64,000 nt of DNA. Origin: Haliea sp963974125 (GTDB lineage Bacteria; Pseudomonadota; Gammaproteobacteria; Pseudomonadales; Halieaceae). Shown here piece after piece: positions 1 through 9,505 of this stretch. A program made the position numbers and the translations under genes. How positions within the stretch are numbered: the stretch's first letter is position 1; each line of letters starts with the position of its first letter. The stretch spans positions 1 to 64,000 of the forward strand of contig CAXBCH010000006.1 of the NCBI GenBank assembly GCA_963974125.1, given 5' to 3'. The notes beneath the pieces were generated by a model. It was not told the origin of the DNA. It saw only the letters and a list, made by a program, of their open reading frames with translations, and did no database searches.

Positions 1-181
1 GCCGCATGCGCCCGGAATGGAGAAAAAGGATCTTCCCGTGCCGGAGCGACGCTGCAGCCGTCAGGCTGCCACGAGAACGAAGCGACCCCGGAACAGTGCT
101 GAGTGCCTCCCGACCCGCCCCCTTTTCCGCTATACTCGCGCGCTTCGCAAGCCAGCAACTAACAACCAGACCGGGGGGCCC

Positions 182-2797
182 ATGGCCAAGCGTGTATATC
201 TGTTCAACGAGGGCAGCAAGGACGACCGCGACCTGCTCGGTGGCAAGGGCGCCAATCTCTGTGAAATGACCTCGCTGGGACTGCCTGTACCCTTCGGCTT
301 TATCATCACCACCCCCACCTGCCGCGAGTTCTTCGAATTCGGCAACAAGCTTCCGCCCCTGCTCGAGCAGGAGTACCGGGTCGCCCTGGACCTGGTGGAA
401 AAAAAGATGGGCGCGCGCTTTGGCGACCCGGAGAATCCGCTGCTGTTCTCGGTGCGCTCGGGGGCGGCGGTGTCCATGCCCGGCATGATGAATACCATTC
501 TCAACCTGGGCCTGAACGACGAGATTGCCGCCGGACTGGCGCGCAAGACCGACAATCCGCGTTTCGCCTACGATTGCTATCGCCGCTTTATCCAGATGTT
601 CGCGAACGTGGTACTGGAAGCCGACGGCGAGCAGTTCGAGCACGAGATCGAGAAATACAAGGCCGCGCACGGCAAGCGCGACGATGTGGAGATGAGTGCC
701 GAGGACTGGCAGGAAATCGTCCGCATCTACAAGACCCTGGTGGACTTCCCCGAGGACCCGTTCGTCCAGCTCAAGCTGGCGGTGGAAGCGGTATTCCTGT
801 CCTGGCACACGCCGCGGGCCTATGTGTACCGGGAAATGAACAACATTCCCGAGACCCTGGGCACGGCGGTGAATGTGCAGGCAATGGTATTCGGCAATTT
901 TGGCGATACCTCGGGCTCCGGCGTGGCGTTCACCCGCAATCCCTCCAACGGCGAGCACAGTTTCTTCGGCGAATTCCTGTTCAATGCCGCCGGCGAGGAC
1001 GTGGTGGCCGGCACCCGCACGCCGCTGCCGGTGAGCGCCCTGCAGGAGCGTTTGCCCGAGGTGTACGCGGAGCTGTTTCGCACCCAGGAACAGCTGGAGA
1101 AGCACTACCGGGATATGCAGGATCTGGAGTTCACGGTACAGGAAGGCAAGCTTTACATGCTGCAGACCCGCAGCGGCAAGCGCACCGGCCGGGCCTCGGT
1201 AAAGATCGCCGTGGACATGGTGCGCGAGGGCCTGATTACTGAAAGCGAAGCCCTGATGCGGGTATCGCCGGAACACGTGGAAGCTTTCCTGCACCCCATG
1301 GTGGACCCGGACCAGAAGACCGAGATTGTCGCCACCGGCCTGCCCGCAAGCCCCGGCGGCGCCACCGGCAGTGTTGTATTCTCGGCTGAGGAAGCGGTGC
1401 AGGTTGCGGCCACTGGCCAGAGCGTGATTCTCGTGCGCCGGGAGACCACGCCCGAGGATATCCACGGCATGAAGGTCGCCGCCGGCATTCTTACGGAACT
1501 CGGCGGCATGACTTCGCATGCAGCAGTGGTGGCACGCGGCATGGGCGTCTGTGCGATTACCGGTTGCGGCGGTCTGAGCATCAACTATGCCGCGGGCACT
1601 GCCACCACGGTCACCGGCGTGGTCATTCGACGCGGCGATGTGATTACCCTGGACGGTACCGCCGGCGAGGTGATGCTGGGCGACGTCCCCAAGACCGAGG
1701 CCAGCGGTAGCGAGGACTTCCAGATCCTGCTGTCCTGGGCCGACGAGCATCGGCGCCTGAAGGTTCGGGCCAATGCGGAAACCCCGGAAGATGCCGCCAA
1801 GGCGCGCGAGCTGGGTGCCGAAGGTATCGGCCTGTGCCGCACCGAACACATGTTCTTCGATGCCGAGCGCATCGACCAGATGCGCGGCATGATCCTCTCG
1901 GACAACCGTGAAGAACGCCAGGGTTACCTGGACAAGCTGCTGCAGTTCCAGGAAGAGGACATGCTGGCACTGTTCCGGGTGATGGACGGGCTGCCGGTGA
2001 CAGTGCGCCTGCTGGACCCGCCACTGCACGAATTCCTGCCCCACACCGAAGAGGACATGGTCGCCCTCTCGCGCCGTATCGACAAGCCGCTGGAGAAGAT
2101 CCGGGCGATGACGGAGAGCCTGAAGGAGGTGAACCCGATGCTGGGTTTCCGCGGCTGCCGCCTGTCGATCGTACACCCGGAAGTCACCGAGATGCAGGTG
2201 AAGGCCATTATCAGCGCCGCGGTGCGAGCGACTGAAGAGGGCCTGAAGCCGCTGCCGGAAATCATGATTCCGCTGGTGGTGAACGTGCGCGAGATCCGCC
2301 TGATCAGCGAGATCATCGACCGCGGTATCCAGGCGGTTCTGAAGGAAAGGCAGGTTTCCGTTCCCTACAAGATCGGCACCATGATGGAAACCCCCCGCGC
2401 CGCGCTGGGCGCGGATCGGCTGGCAGCGGAAGTGGAGTTCATGAGCTTTGGCACCAACGATCTGACCCAGATGACCTACGGCTTCTCCCGCGACGATGTC
2501 GGCAAGTTCCTGCCCATGTACCTGGAGAAAAAACTGGTCGAGAGCGACCCCTTCGTGACTCTCGACCAGCGCGCCGTGGGCCGCCTGCTGGAGATCGCGG
2601 TGACCGAGAGCCGGGCGCGCAAGCCCGGGATCAAGTACGGCATCTGCGGCGAGCACGGCGGCGACCCGCGCTCGATCCAGTTTTTCCACGACCTGGGCCT
2701 GGACTACGTGTCCTGCAGCCCGTTCCGGGTGCCGGTGGCGCGTATCGCCGCGGCCCAGGCCAAAGTGCGACGGGAAACCGAGACCCGTCGCTCCTGA
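182..2797 (+). CDS. ppdK: Pyruvate, phosphate dikinase
   Basis: Interconverts pyruvate, ATP and Pi with PEP, AMP and PPi in the cytosol; it can supply PEP for gluconeogenesis. The product is about 871 aa, the usual length. The N-terminal ATP-grasp region carries GGKGANLCEM near residue 20. The swivelling phospho-histidine domain has GGMTSHAAVVARG with the catalytic His near residue 446. The C-terminal PEP/pyruvate barrel has GICGEHGGDP with the catalytic Cys near residue 822. The frame is open upstream to base 17, but ATG 182 gives the family N-terminus (MAKRVYLFNEG) and follows a purine-rich stretch. A TATACT hexamer at 131-136 could be a -10 box, but no convincing -35 was found. The aminotransferase gene begins 15 bp downstream, so the two are probably co-transcribed. 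Confidence 0.95.
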   Translation: MAKRVYLFNEGSKDDRDLLGGKGANLCEMTSLGLPVPFGFIITTPTCREFFEFGNKLPPLLEQEYRVALDLVEKKMGARFGDPENPLLFSVRSGAAVSMPGMMNTILNLGLNDEIAAGLARKTDNPRFAYDCYRRFIQMFANVVLEADGEQFEHEIEKYKAAHGKRDDVEMSAEDWQEIVRIYKTLVDFPEDPFVQLKLAVEAVFLSWHTPRAYVYREMNNIPETLGTAVNVQAMVFGNFGDTSGSGVAFTRNPSNGEHSFFGEFLFNAAGEDVVAGTRTPLPVSALQERLPEVYAELFRTQEQLEKHYRDMQDLEFTVQEGKLYMLQTRSGKRTGRASVKIAVDMVREGLITESEALMRVSPEHVEAFLHPMVDPDQKTEIVATGLPASPGGATGSVVFSAEEAVQVAATGQSVILVRRETTPEDIHGMKVAAGILTELGGMTSHAAVVARGMGVCAITGCGGLSINYAAGTATTVTGVVIRRGDVITLDGTAGEVMLGDVPKTEASGSEDFQILLSWADEHRRLKVRANAETPEDAAKARELGAEGIGLCRTEHMFFDAERIDQMRGMILSDNREERQGYLDKLLQFQEEDMLALFRVMDGLPVTVRLLDPPLHEFLPHTEEDMVALSRRIDKPLEKIRAMTESLKEVNPMLGFRGCRLSIVHPEVTEMQVKAIISAAVRATEEGLKPLPEIMIPLVVNVREIRLISEIIDRGIQAVLKERQVSVPYKIGTMMETPRAALGADRLAAEVEFMSFGTNDLTQMTYGFSRDDVGKFLPMYLEKKLVESDPFVTLDQRAVGRLLEIAVTESRARKPGIKYGICGEHGGDPRSIQFFHDLGLDYVSCSPFRVPVARIAAAQAKVRRETETRRS

Positions 2798-2812
2798 CAC
2801 AAGGACACAGAC

Positions 2813-3994
2813 ATGAACCAGAGCTTTTTCCCGCCGCGCCGCATCCTCATGGGGCCCGGGCCCTCCGACGTTTCCGCCCGCGTCCTCGGCGCGCTGGGGC
2901 GGCCCACCATCGGCCACCTGGACCCGCTGTTCGTGGCCCTGATGGACGAGGTCAAGGGCCTGCTGCAGTATGCCTTCCAGACGGAAAACGCGCTCACCCT
3001 GCCGATTTCCGCCCCCGGTTCCGCCGGCATGGAAGCCTGCTTCGTCAACCTGGTAGCGCCCGGGGACACGGTCATCGTCTGCCGCAACGGGGTCTTCGGC
3101 GGGCGCATGCAGGAGAACGTGGAGCGCTGCGGCGGTACCGCGATCATGGTAGATGACGACTGGGGCCAGCCCGTGGACGTCGACAAGGTAGCCGCCGCAT
3201 TCCAGGCGAACCCGGAGGCGTCCCTGCTCGCCTTTGTCCACGCAGAGACTTCAACCGGGGTGCGCAGCGATGCCGAGGTCCTGTGCGCCCTGGCGCGGGA
3301 GCACGGTGCCCTGTCGATTGTCGACACGGTGACGTCCCTCGGCGGCATTGAGCTCAAGGTCGATGCCTGGGGGGCCGACGCGGTCTATTCCGGCACCCAG
3401 AAATGCCTGTCCTGCATCCCCGGGCTGTCGCCGGTGACATTCAGCCCGCGCGCGGTGGAGCGGATCCAGGCCCGCAGTCAGCGCGTGCAGAGCTGGTTCC
3501 TCGACATGCAGCTGGTGATGGGCTACTGGGGTGGCACCAGTAAACGCGCCTATCATCACACCGCGCCGATCAACCTGCTCTACGCCCTGCACGAATCCCT
3601 GCTGATGTTGCGCGAAGAGGGGCTGGAAGCCGCGCACGCGCGCCACCGCCGCCACCACGAAGCCCTGGTGGCCGGCCTGGAGGTACTGGGCCTGGAGATG
3701 GCGGTGGCAGCGGAACATCGCCTGCCGCAATTGAACGCCGTTCGCATTCCCGACGGCGTTGACGACGCCGCCCTGCGCGCCACGCTGCTTGCGGATTTCA
3801 ACCTGGAAATCGGTGCCGGACTCGGTGCCCTGGCAGGCAAGACCTGGCGCATCGGTCTCATGGGCCACGCCTGTACCGCGACCAACGTTACCCTGTGCCT
3901 CACGGCGCTGGCCACTACCCTGGCCCAGCAGGGTCTGCGGCTGGACGCCGGTGCGGCGCTAGAGGCCGCTGATGCGGTACTCGCCGCTGCCTGA
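2813..3994 (+). CDS. Class V PLP aminotransferase, alanine/serine-glyoxylate type
   Basis: 393 aa fold-type I PLP enzyme of the AGAT/serine-pyruvate family, which transfers an amino group from alanine or serine to glyoxylate. The N-terminal LMGPGPSDVSARVL motif, the SAPGSAGMEA cofactor loop near residue 67 and the PLP lysine in SGTQKCLS (K197) are all visible. The exact donor (Ala, Ser or another) cannot be read from sequence. It sits 15 bp after ppdK, so PEP/pyruvate and glyoxylate metabolism may be linked in one transcript; this is inference. Its last 36 bp overlap the end of the convergent membrane hydrolase gene. Confidence 0.88.
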   Translation: MNQSFFPPRRILMGPGPSDVSARVLGALGRPTIGHLDPLFVALMDEVKGLLQYAFQTENALTLPISAPGSAGMEACFVNLVAPGDTVIVCRNGVFGGRMQENVERCGGTAIMVDDDWGQPVDVDKVAAAFQANPEASLLAFVHAETSTGVRSDAEVLCALAREHGALSIVDTVTSLGGIELKVDAWGADAVYSGTQKCLSCIPGLSPVTFSPRAVERIQARSQRVQSWFLDMQLVMGYWGGTSKRAYHHTAPINLLYALHESLLMLREEGLEAAHARHRRHHEALVAGLEVLGLEMAVAAEHRLPQLNAVRIPDGVDDAALRATLLADFNLEIGAGLGALAGKTWRIGLMGHACTATNVTLCLTALATTLAQQGLRLDAGAALEAADAVLAAA

Positions 3995-4999
3995 CAGGGG
4001 CTGGCCCAGCAGCATCTGCCACAATATTTCCACCTGCCCATCGCGGCGGTTGCGGTGCATGGTGTAGCTCACATGCTGCGCGGGGCCCGCACCCGGCGTG
4101 AGCTGAATACTCCACAGGGAGTCGATCTCGTTGGGCAGCAGCGAATAGCGAACGTCGATCACCCGCCCTGGAACCTGTGGATCCCGGGCCACATAATCAT
4201 TGCTGAACCAGGCGAAACGCTCGACATCCCGCGCCTGCTGTGAAGCCGGGTCCAGCCAGGGCAGATCCCTGGCGGTATCGAGGCGGGGAATGGAGCTGCC
4301 CGGGTAGACTACTGCCGAGGGCCAGGTGCGCACCGCATCGACATGAAAATCGGTCGCAGTCTCGTAGACGACCTTCCACACCAGAATATTGGCAAAACTG
4401 GGCTTGGCCTCCAGCCGCAATGGCACGTGGCCACGCTCGGCCGCCAGGGCCTCGCCCAGGACCTCGGCCCGGTCCCGCTGCCACGCCCCCAACGCCAGGT
4501 AAGCCAGCCCCCAGACCATTGCAGCCCTGGCCAATGCGGGCCGGCGCCGCAGTGCGGCGAAGACAATCAGCGCCAGGATCGGCAGGGTGAACAGGGGATC
4601 GATAATGGAGATGGTATTCCAGGCAAAACGCTGATCACTGAACGGCCACAGCAGCAGGGTGCCGTACGTGGTGCAGGAGTCCAGCAGGCCATGGGTGGCA
4701 TAACCGAGGGTACAGAACAGATAGCTGGGCCCGAACCCGAGCCCGGCCCTGCGCCCGATCAGGCGGTGCAACAGCAGCGCGCAAAGCAGGCCGCCGACCG
4801 GAATGAACACCAGCGCGTGAGTGAACTGGCGGTGATATTCCAGAAACAGCAGGGGATCTTCCGCCGAACGGATGAGAACGTCGAGATCCGGGGCCATCCC
4901 GGACAGGAACCCGAGTGCGCCGGCCGCCAGCACCTGGCGGCGATTGGCCACCGCCTGTGGCAGGGCCGCGCCCAGCGCTCCCTGGGTTAAAGGATCCAC
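3959..4999 (-). CDS. Membrane-bound metal-dependent hydrolase (YdjM/DUF457 type)
   Basis: 346 aa inner-membrane protein. The N-terminus MDPLTQGALGAALPQ is typical of the LexA-regulated YdjM/DUF457 family of predicted membrane-bound, metal-dependent hydrolases. Likely metal ligands occur as PDLDVL near residue 38, HRQFTHAL near residue 56 and GYATHGLLDSCTTYGT near residue 98. Hydrophobic helices fill roughly residues 65-185; the C-terminal half (after about 200) is soluble and probably periplasmic. The substrate is unknown for the family. It is convergent with the aminotransferase gene and overlaps its 3' end by 36 bp. The start ATG begins at a family-like N-terminus; no upstream partner is close. 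Confidence 0.8.
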   Translation of the reverse strand: MDPLTQGALGAALPQAVANRRQVLAAGALGFLSGMAPDLDVLIRSAEDPLLFLEYHRQFTHALVFIPVGGLLCALLLHRLIGRRAGLGFGPSYLFCTLGYATHGLLDSCTTYGTLLLWPFSDQRFAWNTISIIDPLFTLPILALIVFAALRRRPALARAAMVWGLAYLALGAWQRDRAEVLGEALAAERGHVPLRLEAKPSFANILVWKVVYETATDFHVDAVRTWPSAVVYPGSSIPRLDTARDLPWLDPASQQARDVERFAWFSNDYVARDPQVPGRVIDVRYSLLPNEIDSLWSIQLTPGAGPAQHVSYTMHRNRRDGQVEILWQMLLGQPLSGSGEYRISGL

Positions 5000-5173
5000 A
5001 GACCAAGGTCCTGGCTGGTGTGTTCCGGCGCGGGGGCCGAACGGGCATTTTTGCGCATGGTTTTACCGCTACTCCTTGCTTACCAATGTTAACAGGTTCA
5101 TGGTCGCTCTGGGTTACACTACGTACATGACTTGACTACGTTGCCGGGCTGTATCCGGACCAGGAGACTTTAC

Positions 5174-5812
5174 ATGCGCTTGAAGATTGCATCCATTGCC
5201 GCCGCCACTGTTCTGCTGGGTGCCTGTACCACCAATCCCTACACCGGAGAGCGCCAGGCGGGCAAGGCGGTCACCTATGGTGCCGGAGCCGCAGCGGTCT
5301 GCGGCATCATCGGCTCCATGGACTCCAGCAAGCACGCCCGCAATGCGGCCCTGGGCTGTGGTGTTGTCGGTGCCGGGGTCGGCGCCTACATGGATGTGCA
5401 GGAAGCCAAGCTGCGCGAGCAACTGCAGGGCAGCGGCGTCCAGGTGGTCCGCGAAGGCGACAACATCCGTCTGGTGATGCCAGGCAGCATTACCTTCCAG
5501 AGCAATTCCTACAACCTGCGCGGCGACTTCTACCCGACGCTCAACGCCGTCGGCGAGGTACTCTCCAAGTATGGCGAGACTACCCTCCGGGTGACCGGCC
5601 ACACCGACAACACCGGCAGCCGCCAGCTCAACCAGGAGCTGTCGGAGCGTCGCGCCGGCAGCGTAGCCGATTACCTGGTCACCCGCGACGTCAGCCGCTC
5701 GCGGATGCTGGTGCAGGGCATGGCTTTCGACCAGCCTGTCGCTGACAACAGCAGCGAACAGGGCCGCGCCCAGAATCGCCGGGTCGAGCTCTACATCCTG
5801 CCGCAAACCTGA
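5174..5812 (+). CDS. OmpA-family outer-membrane lipoprotein (YiaD-like)
   Basis: 212 aa lipoprotein predicted to tether the outer membrane to peptidoglycan. The signal peptide ends in a clear lipobox (VLLGAC, Cys near residue 17). A glycine/alanine-rich segment (about residues 35-85, resembling glycine-zipper domains) follows. The C-terminal OmpA-like peptidoglycan-binding domain shows TGHTDNTGSRQLNQELSERR and a terminal QGRAQNRRVEL. ATG 5174 is chosen over the upstream in-frame start because AGGAGA lies 7 bp upstream and the lipobox then falls at the right distance. A TACACT hexamer at 5115-5120 may be a -10 box. It converges with tamB 12 bp downstream. Confidence 0.9.
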   Translation: MRLKIASIAAATVLLGACTTNPYTGERQAGKAVTYGAGAAAVCGIIGSMDSSKHARNAALGCGVVGAGVGAYMDVQEAKLREQLQGSGVQVVREGDNIRLVMPGSITFQSNSYNLRGDFYPTLNAVGEVLSKYGETTLRVTGHTDNTGSRQLNQELSERRAGSVADYLVTRDVSRSRMLVQGMAFDQPVADNSSEQGRAQNRRVELYILPQT

Positions 5813-5824
5813 GATCCAGGCACC

Positions 5825-8800
5825 TCAGTCGATATCGAAACTGTAGTAGAGATCGACCGAACTCTCGAGCCGGCTCACCACTTCCAGCCACAGGCGCGCC
5901 TGCAGGTACAGGCGCGCGGTAAGGGTGTTGACCGGCTCATACAGGCCCACGCCGTAGGACAGGTAGATGCGTTCGCCGATGTAGCCGCTGACCGTGGCCG
6001 CCGTCTCATCCTCCGAGCCCTCGGCACCGAATTCGACGTTGCGCAAGCCCGGCAGGCGATTGAGTTCCTCCACGATCCCGCTCTGGTTGACCAGCCCGGT
6101 GCCGACCGACAGCGCCATCGCCGTCCCGTCCGCACCGGCGCCGCTATCCATGCCGCGCCCGCGCACGAGGTAGGACAGGGTCTCGGTCTGCGACAGCGCC
6201 GGCTCCGAGTACAGGTTGATCCGGGGCTCTTCCAGAGTGCCACTGACCAAAACCCCCGCGCGCACATCCTCGGCGGGAATCTGCCGCTCTGCCCGCAGAT
6301 TGAGATCCGGGTTTTCCGGCACCCCGGTGAAGGAGATCCGGCCCTGACGCACCAGCAGACGCTGGCCGTAGGCGCGGAATTCGCCGCCGACAATATTCAG
6401 GTTGCCGAATACCTGCAGGGGCTGCCCGGACACCTGCTGCAGGGACAGGTCGCCGCCCACCGTGACATTCAGGTCGGCGCCCTGGACCCGGAACTTTTCC
6501 CGGATCCGCACCCGGATTTCAGCGTCCAGATTGAAGGGGCTTTCCGGGGTGACCACGTTGCCGGCGTAGTCCACTTCCACCACGTCGGGCGACAGGGACA
6601 CACTGCCGGCCGGCAGCTGCTCGTAGGCGAGAACACCTGACTTCACCTGCACCTCACCCGCGACCACGACGCCCCCGGTAGTCGCCCGCAAGCGCAGGTC
6701 CGGGCTTACCACTGCCTCGGTGCTGGGCGGATACAGGAGACGGTTGTCGTCACCCCGCAGAACCAGGCTTAACTCGAAATCGGGCCGCAGGCTGGCATCG
6801 CCGCTGATTTCCAGTTCCCCGCCCCCGAGCACGGCCGTGCCCGCAATTTCCGCACGATCACCGAGCAGGGTCACCGCCAGCTCCACGGCGCGCAACTCGG
6901 TGGGGTTGGCGTGGGCTTCCAGCGCGCCCCCGGTCCAGGTCAACTCGCCCATGACCTCGGGCTCGGCCACGGTACCCTGCAAGCGCAGGCCACCGCTCAA
7001 CTCGCCTTCCAGACGCGACAGCTGTGGCAAAAACGGTCGCAGGGCTGCGAGTTGCAGCTGCTCCAGGTCCAGGCTCCCTTCCAGGGCCTCGGCGCGATCC
7101 CCCGGCAGGCGCAGCGCCAGCGTCATGATCCTGGCGCCCTCCCGCTGCATGGCGGCGTCGAGCACCAGTCCTGACGCGCCCTGCTCAAGGTTCACAGTCA
7201 GGGAATCCCAGCTCAGGGTGGCAGACTCGCCCTCTGGATAAAATTGGGTAATGGTTCCCTCCGGACTCAGCACCTGGGCCGTGGCCTGCAGCGCAGCGTC
7301 CGGCTGCCACTCGGCACGCACGGAAGCCGTCAGGGGACCCGCCACCTGCAATTGCTGTGGCAGCAGTGCAGCAAACAGGGTCAGGTCGCCGTCCAGGGCA
7401 GCGGTGCCGCCACCGCTGGGCCCCAGGGTCCACTCCGAGGTGCACAGGGTGCTCTCGGGCAAGCGCCAGCAGTGCGCCGCAATGCTGTTCCCATCCGGCC
7501 CATAGTGCGCGGTAAACGGGGCTTCCAGCGTCAGTGGCCCCAGCGGCGTGTTGACACCATCGGTGCTCACCCGTACGGTCCAGTTGTCCCCATCCTGGCG
7601 GGCAGCAAAGCGCAATTCACCCGCCAGCCTGCCGCCGGACGCCAGCACCAGTTGCGGCTCCTCCCGCGTTCCCGTGACCTGCGCCGCAACCGTGCCCAGG
7701 AAGACCTCGCCCACCAGTACCTGCCGCAAGCTCAGACTGGCATCAAGCACCCCGTTCGCGGCCAGCGCCAGTTCCCCGGAGAGGGTGCCCTCGTCGATAC
7801 GGATGTTCTGCCAGCGCACCCCGCTGGCGCTGCCCTGCAGACCTGCCGTGGCAGCCTGCGCCCGCCACTCGCCGCGCAGCTGCACACTGCCGCGAGCACC
7901 CGACTGCCAGCGGCCGAGATCGGCAATGGCCAACTCGATCACCGCGGCGGCCCCGTCGCCGCCATGGAGGCGCAGGTGCGCGCCATTGGCCTCGCCCTGC
8001 AGCTCGCCCCCGGTGATATAGCGCTTCGCAGCCAGCGCCAGATCGCCGCTCAGGGTCGCGGGCAGGCCATTGATTTCGCCGCTGACAGCCACATCGTCCA
8101 GGGTTGCCTGCCAGCCTCCGGCAGCCAGGGTACCCGTGCTTCCCAGCTGTCCGGACAAGGTGCCGAAAAGGTAGTCGCTCAGCTCTGGCAGCGCGATTCC
8201 GGGTGATTCGAGCAACGCCTGCCAGCGTATTTCATCGCCGTACGTCAGTGTTCCCGTCACGTGGACACTGCCGTCGCCGGCGGAATCGGTGAGTCGCAGC
8301 TCCTGCAGGACTACCGTGGCGCCACGGTGAGTGGCCGCAAGGCGCAGATCCAGCCGCGGGTAGCCAATATCGTCCAGCTGCGCCTGCAGGGCCAGCACCT
8401 GTGCCTCAAGGTTGCCTTCAACAGTCAGTACCAGCGGCAGGGCCAGACTGGCATCGGCGAGCTCCGCTGGCCACCCGGGCAATTGCGCCAGGGCGAAAGC
8501 CTCCGGCCCCTGCACCCTGACCTCGGCCGCAAACGGCAGCTCCGGCTGCAGCAGGTCGACGCTTGCCGTGACCTCCAGGGCCGGCTCTCCGGCGACGCTC
8601 AGGGCCACGGCGAGGGCGTCGGCCTGCCCCTCCAGCCGCAGCTGCAGAGAGCGACCGTGGAAGGCTGCCGGCACGATAGCGTTGGCCGGGCTGGCTTCCA
8701 GCTGCAGCGCCATCGGCCAGGCCCCGGCCAGGTGCAGGTCACCGGCGGCATTCAGCGTACCCCATTCGACGCTGTCGACTTCGAGGCTGGCCAGGGCCAG

Positions 8801-9505
8801 CCCGGCGCCCTGCCAGCGGAGACCCAGTGAGAGCCGTTCCAGGCCCTGTTCGAACTCACCCACACGCAGCCGCGGAGCCTGCAGCTCAAGACTTTCCACC
8901 ACCAGCGACAGCGGCAGGGCGACCTCTGGCAACAGCAGCGGTTCAGGATCCGTGTTCGCGGCGTCGCCGGGGTCGACGTCCAGCGACAATAGCCCACCGG
9001 CGATCAGCGCCTCATCCACAACAATACCGGAGTCATTCAACTGCACTGCGAGACTGGCCCGTTGCTGCTCCCAGCTGCCGCCCGGCCAGCGCACCTGCAA
9101 GGCTTCGATCCGCACCACAGGCGCCAATACACTGACTGGCAGCAGCAGTGGTTCGCTGCCAGTCGTTTCCGCAACGGCGTCTTCTTCCCCGCCCGCGAAC
9201 ACTTCGAAGGACAGATTGCCCAGATCCAGCTGCCCGAAACAGAACCGGCTCTGCCAGAGGCAGGCGGGCTTCAGCTCCGTGCGCAGGTCAGTCAGGCGTA
9301 GCTCGAAGTCCTCCGTCGCCAGAACCAGCTCTTGCAGGCGCAGTTGTCCCGCGAGGCGGCCGCTGTGATACTCCACTTGCAGGGGCGCGAACGCTGGCAA
9401 CAGCGCCAGCAGCAGTCGCGTACCGGAGGCGGTGAACGGTGCCGCCGCCAGCAGTCCCAGCAGCAGCACCAGCAGCAACACAATCCCCTGGGCCAACCGC
9501 TTCAA
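5825..9505 (-). CDS. tamB: Translocation and assembly module protein TamB
   Basis: 1226 aa AsmA-like bridge protein of the periplasm, anchored in the inner membrane by one N-terminal helix (about residues 5-28). With TamA it helps insert outer-membrane proteins and is implicated in phospholipid transport to the outer membrane. Most of the length is repetitive beta-strand sequence; the C-terminal DUF490 domain ends DLYYSFDID, characteristic of TamB. The start is TTG at 9505, overlapping the tamA stop as TTGA, with AGGAG 7 bp upstream, so translation is coupled to tamA. Length agrees with E. coli TamB (about 1259 aa). Confidence 0.93.
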   Translation of the reverse strand: MKRLAQGIVLLLVLLLGLLAAAPFTASGTRLLLALLPAFAPLQVEYHSGRLAGQLRLQELVLATEDFELRLTDLRTELKPACLWQSRFCFGQLDLGNLSFEVFAGGEEDAVAETTGSEPLLLPVSVLAPVVRIEALQVRWPGGSWEQQRASLAVQLNDSGIVVDEALIAGGLLSLDVDPGDAANTDPEPLLLPEVALPLSLVVESLELQAPRLRVGEFEQGLERLSLGLRWQGAGLALASLEVDSVEWGTLNAAGDLHLAGAWPMALQLEASPANAIVPAAFHGRSLQLRLEGQADALAVALSVAGEPALEVTASVDLLQPELPFAAEVRVQGPEAFALAQLPGWPAELADASLALPLVLTVEGNLEAQVLALQAQLDDIGYPRLDLRLAATHRGATVVLQELRLTDSAGDGSVHVTGTLTYGDEIRWQALLESPGIALPELSDYLFGTLSGQLGSTGTLAAGGWQATLDDVAVSGEINGLPATLSGDLALAAKRYITGGELQGEANGAHLRLHGGDGAAAVIELAIADLGRWQSGARGSVQLRGEWRAQAATAGLQGSASGVRWQNIRIDEGTLSGELALAANGVLDASLSLRQVLVGEVFLGTVAAQVTGTREEPQLVLASGGRLAGELRFAARQDGDNWTVRVSTDGVNTPLGPLTLEAPFTAHYGPDGNSIAAHCWRLPESTLCTSEWTLGPSGGGTAALDGDLTLFAALLPQQLQVAGPLTASVRAEWQPDAALQATAQVLSPEGTITQFYPEGESATLSWDSLTVNLEQGASGLVLDAAMQREGARIMTLALRLPGDRAEALEGSLDLEQLQLAALRPFLPQLSRLEGELSGGLRLQGTVAEPEVMGELTWTGGALEAHANPTELRAVELAVTLLGDRAEIAGTAVLGGGELEISGDASLRPDFELSLVLRGDDNRLLYPPSTEAVVSPDLRLRATTGGVVVAGEVQVKSGVLAYEQLPAGSVSLSPDVVEVDYAGNVVTPESPFNLDAEIRVRIREKFRVQGADLNVTVGGDLSLQQVSGQPLQVFGNLNIVGGEFRAYGQRLLVRQGRISFTGVPENPDLNLRAERQIPAEDVRAGVLVSGTLEEPRINLYSEPALSQTETLSYLVRGRGMDSGAGADGTAMALSVGTGLVNQSGIVEELNRLPGLRNVEFGAEGSEDETAATVSGYIGERIYLSYGVGLYEPVNTLTARLYLQARLWLEVVSRLESSVDLYYSFDID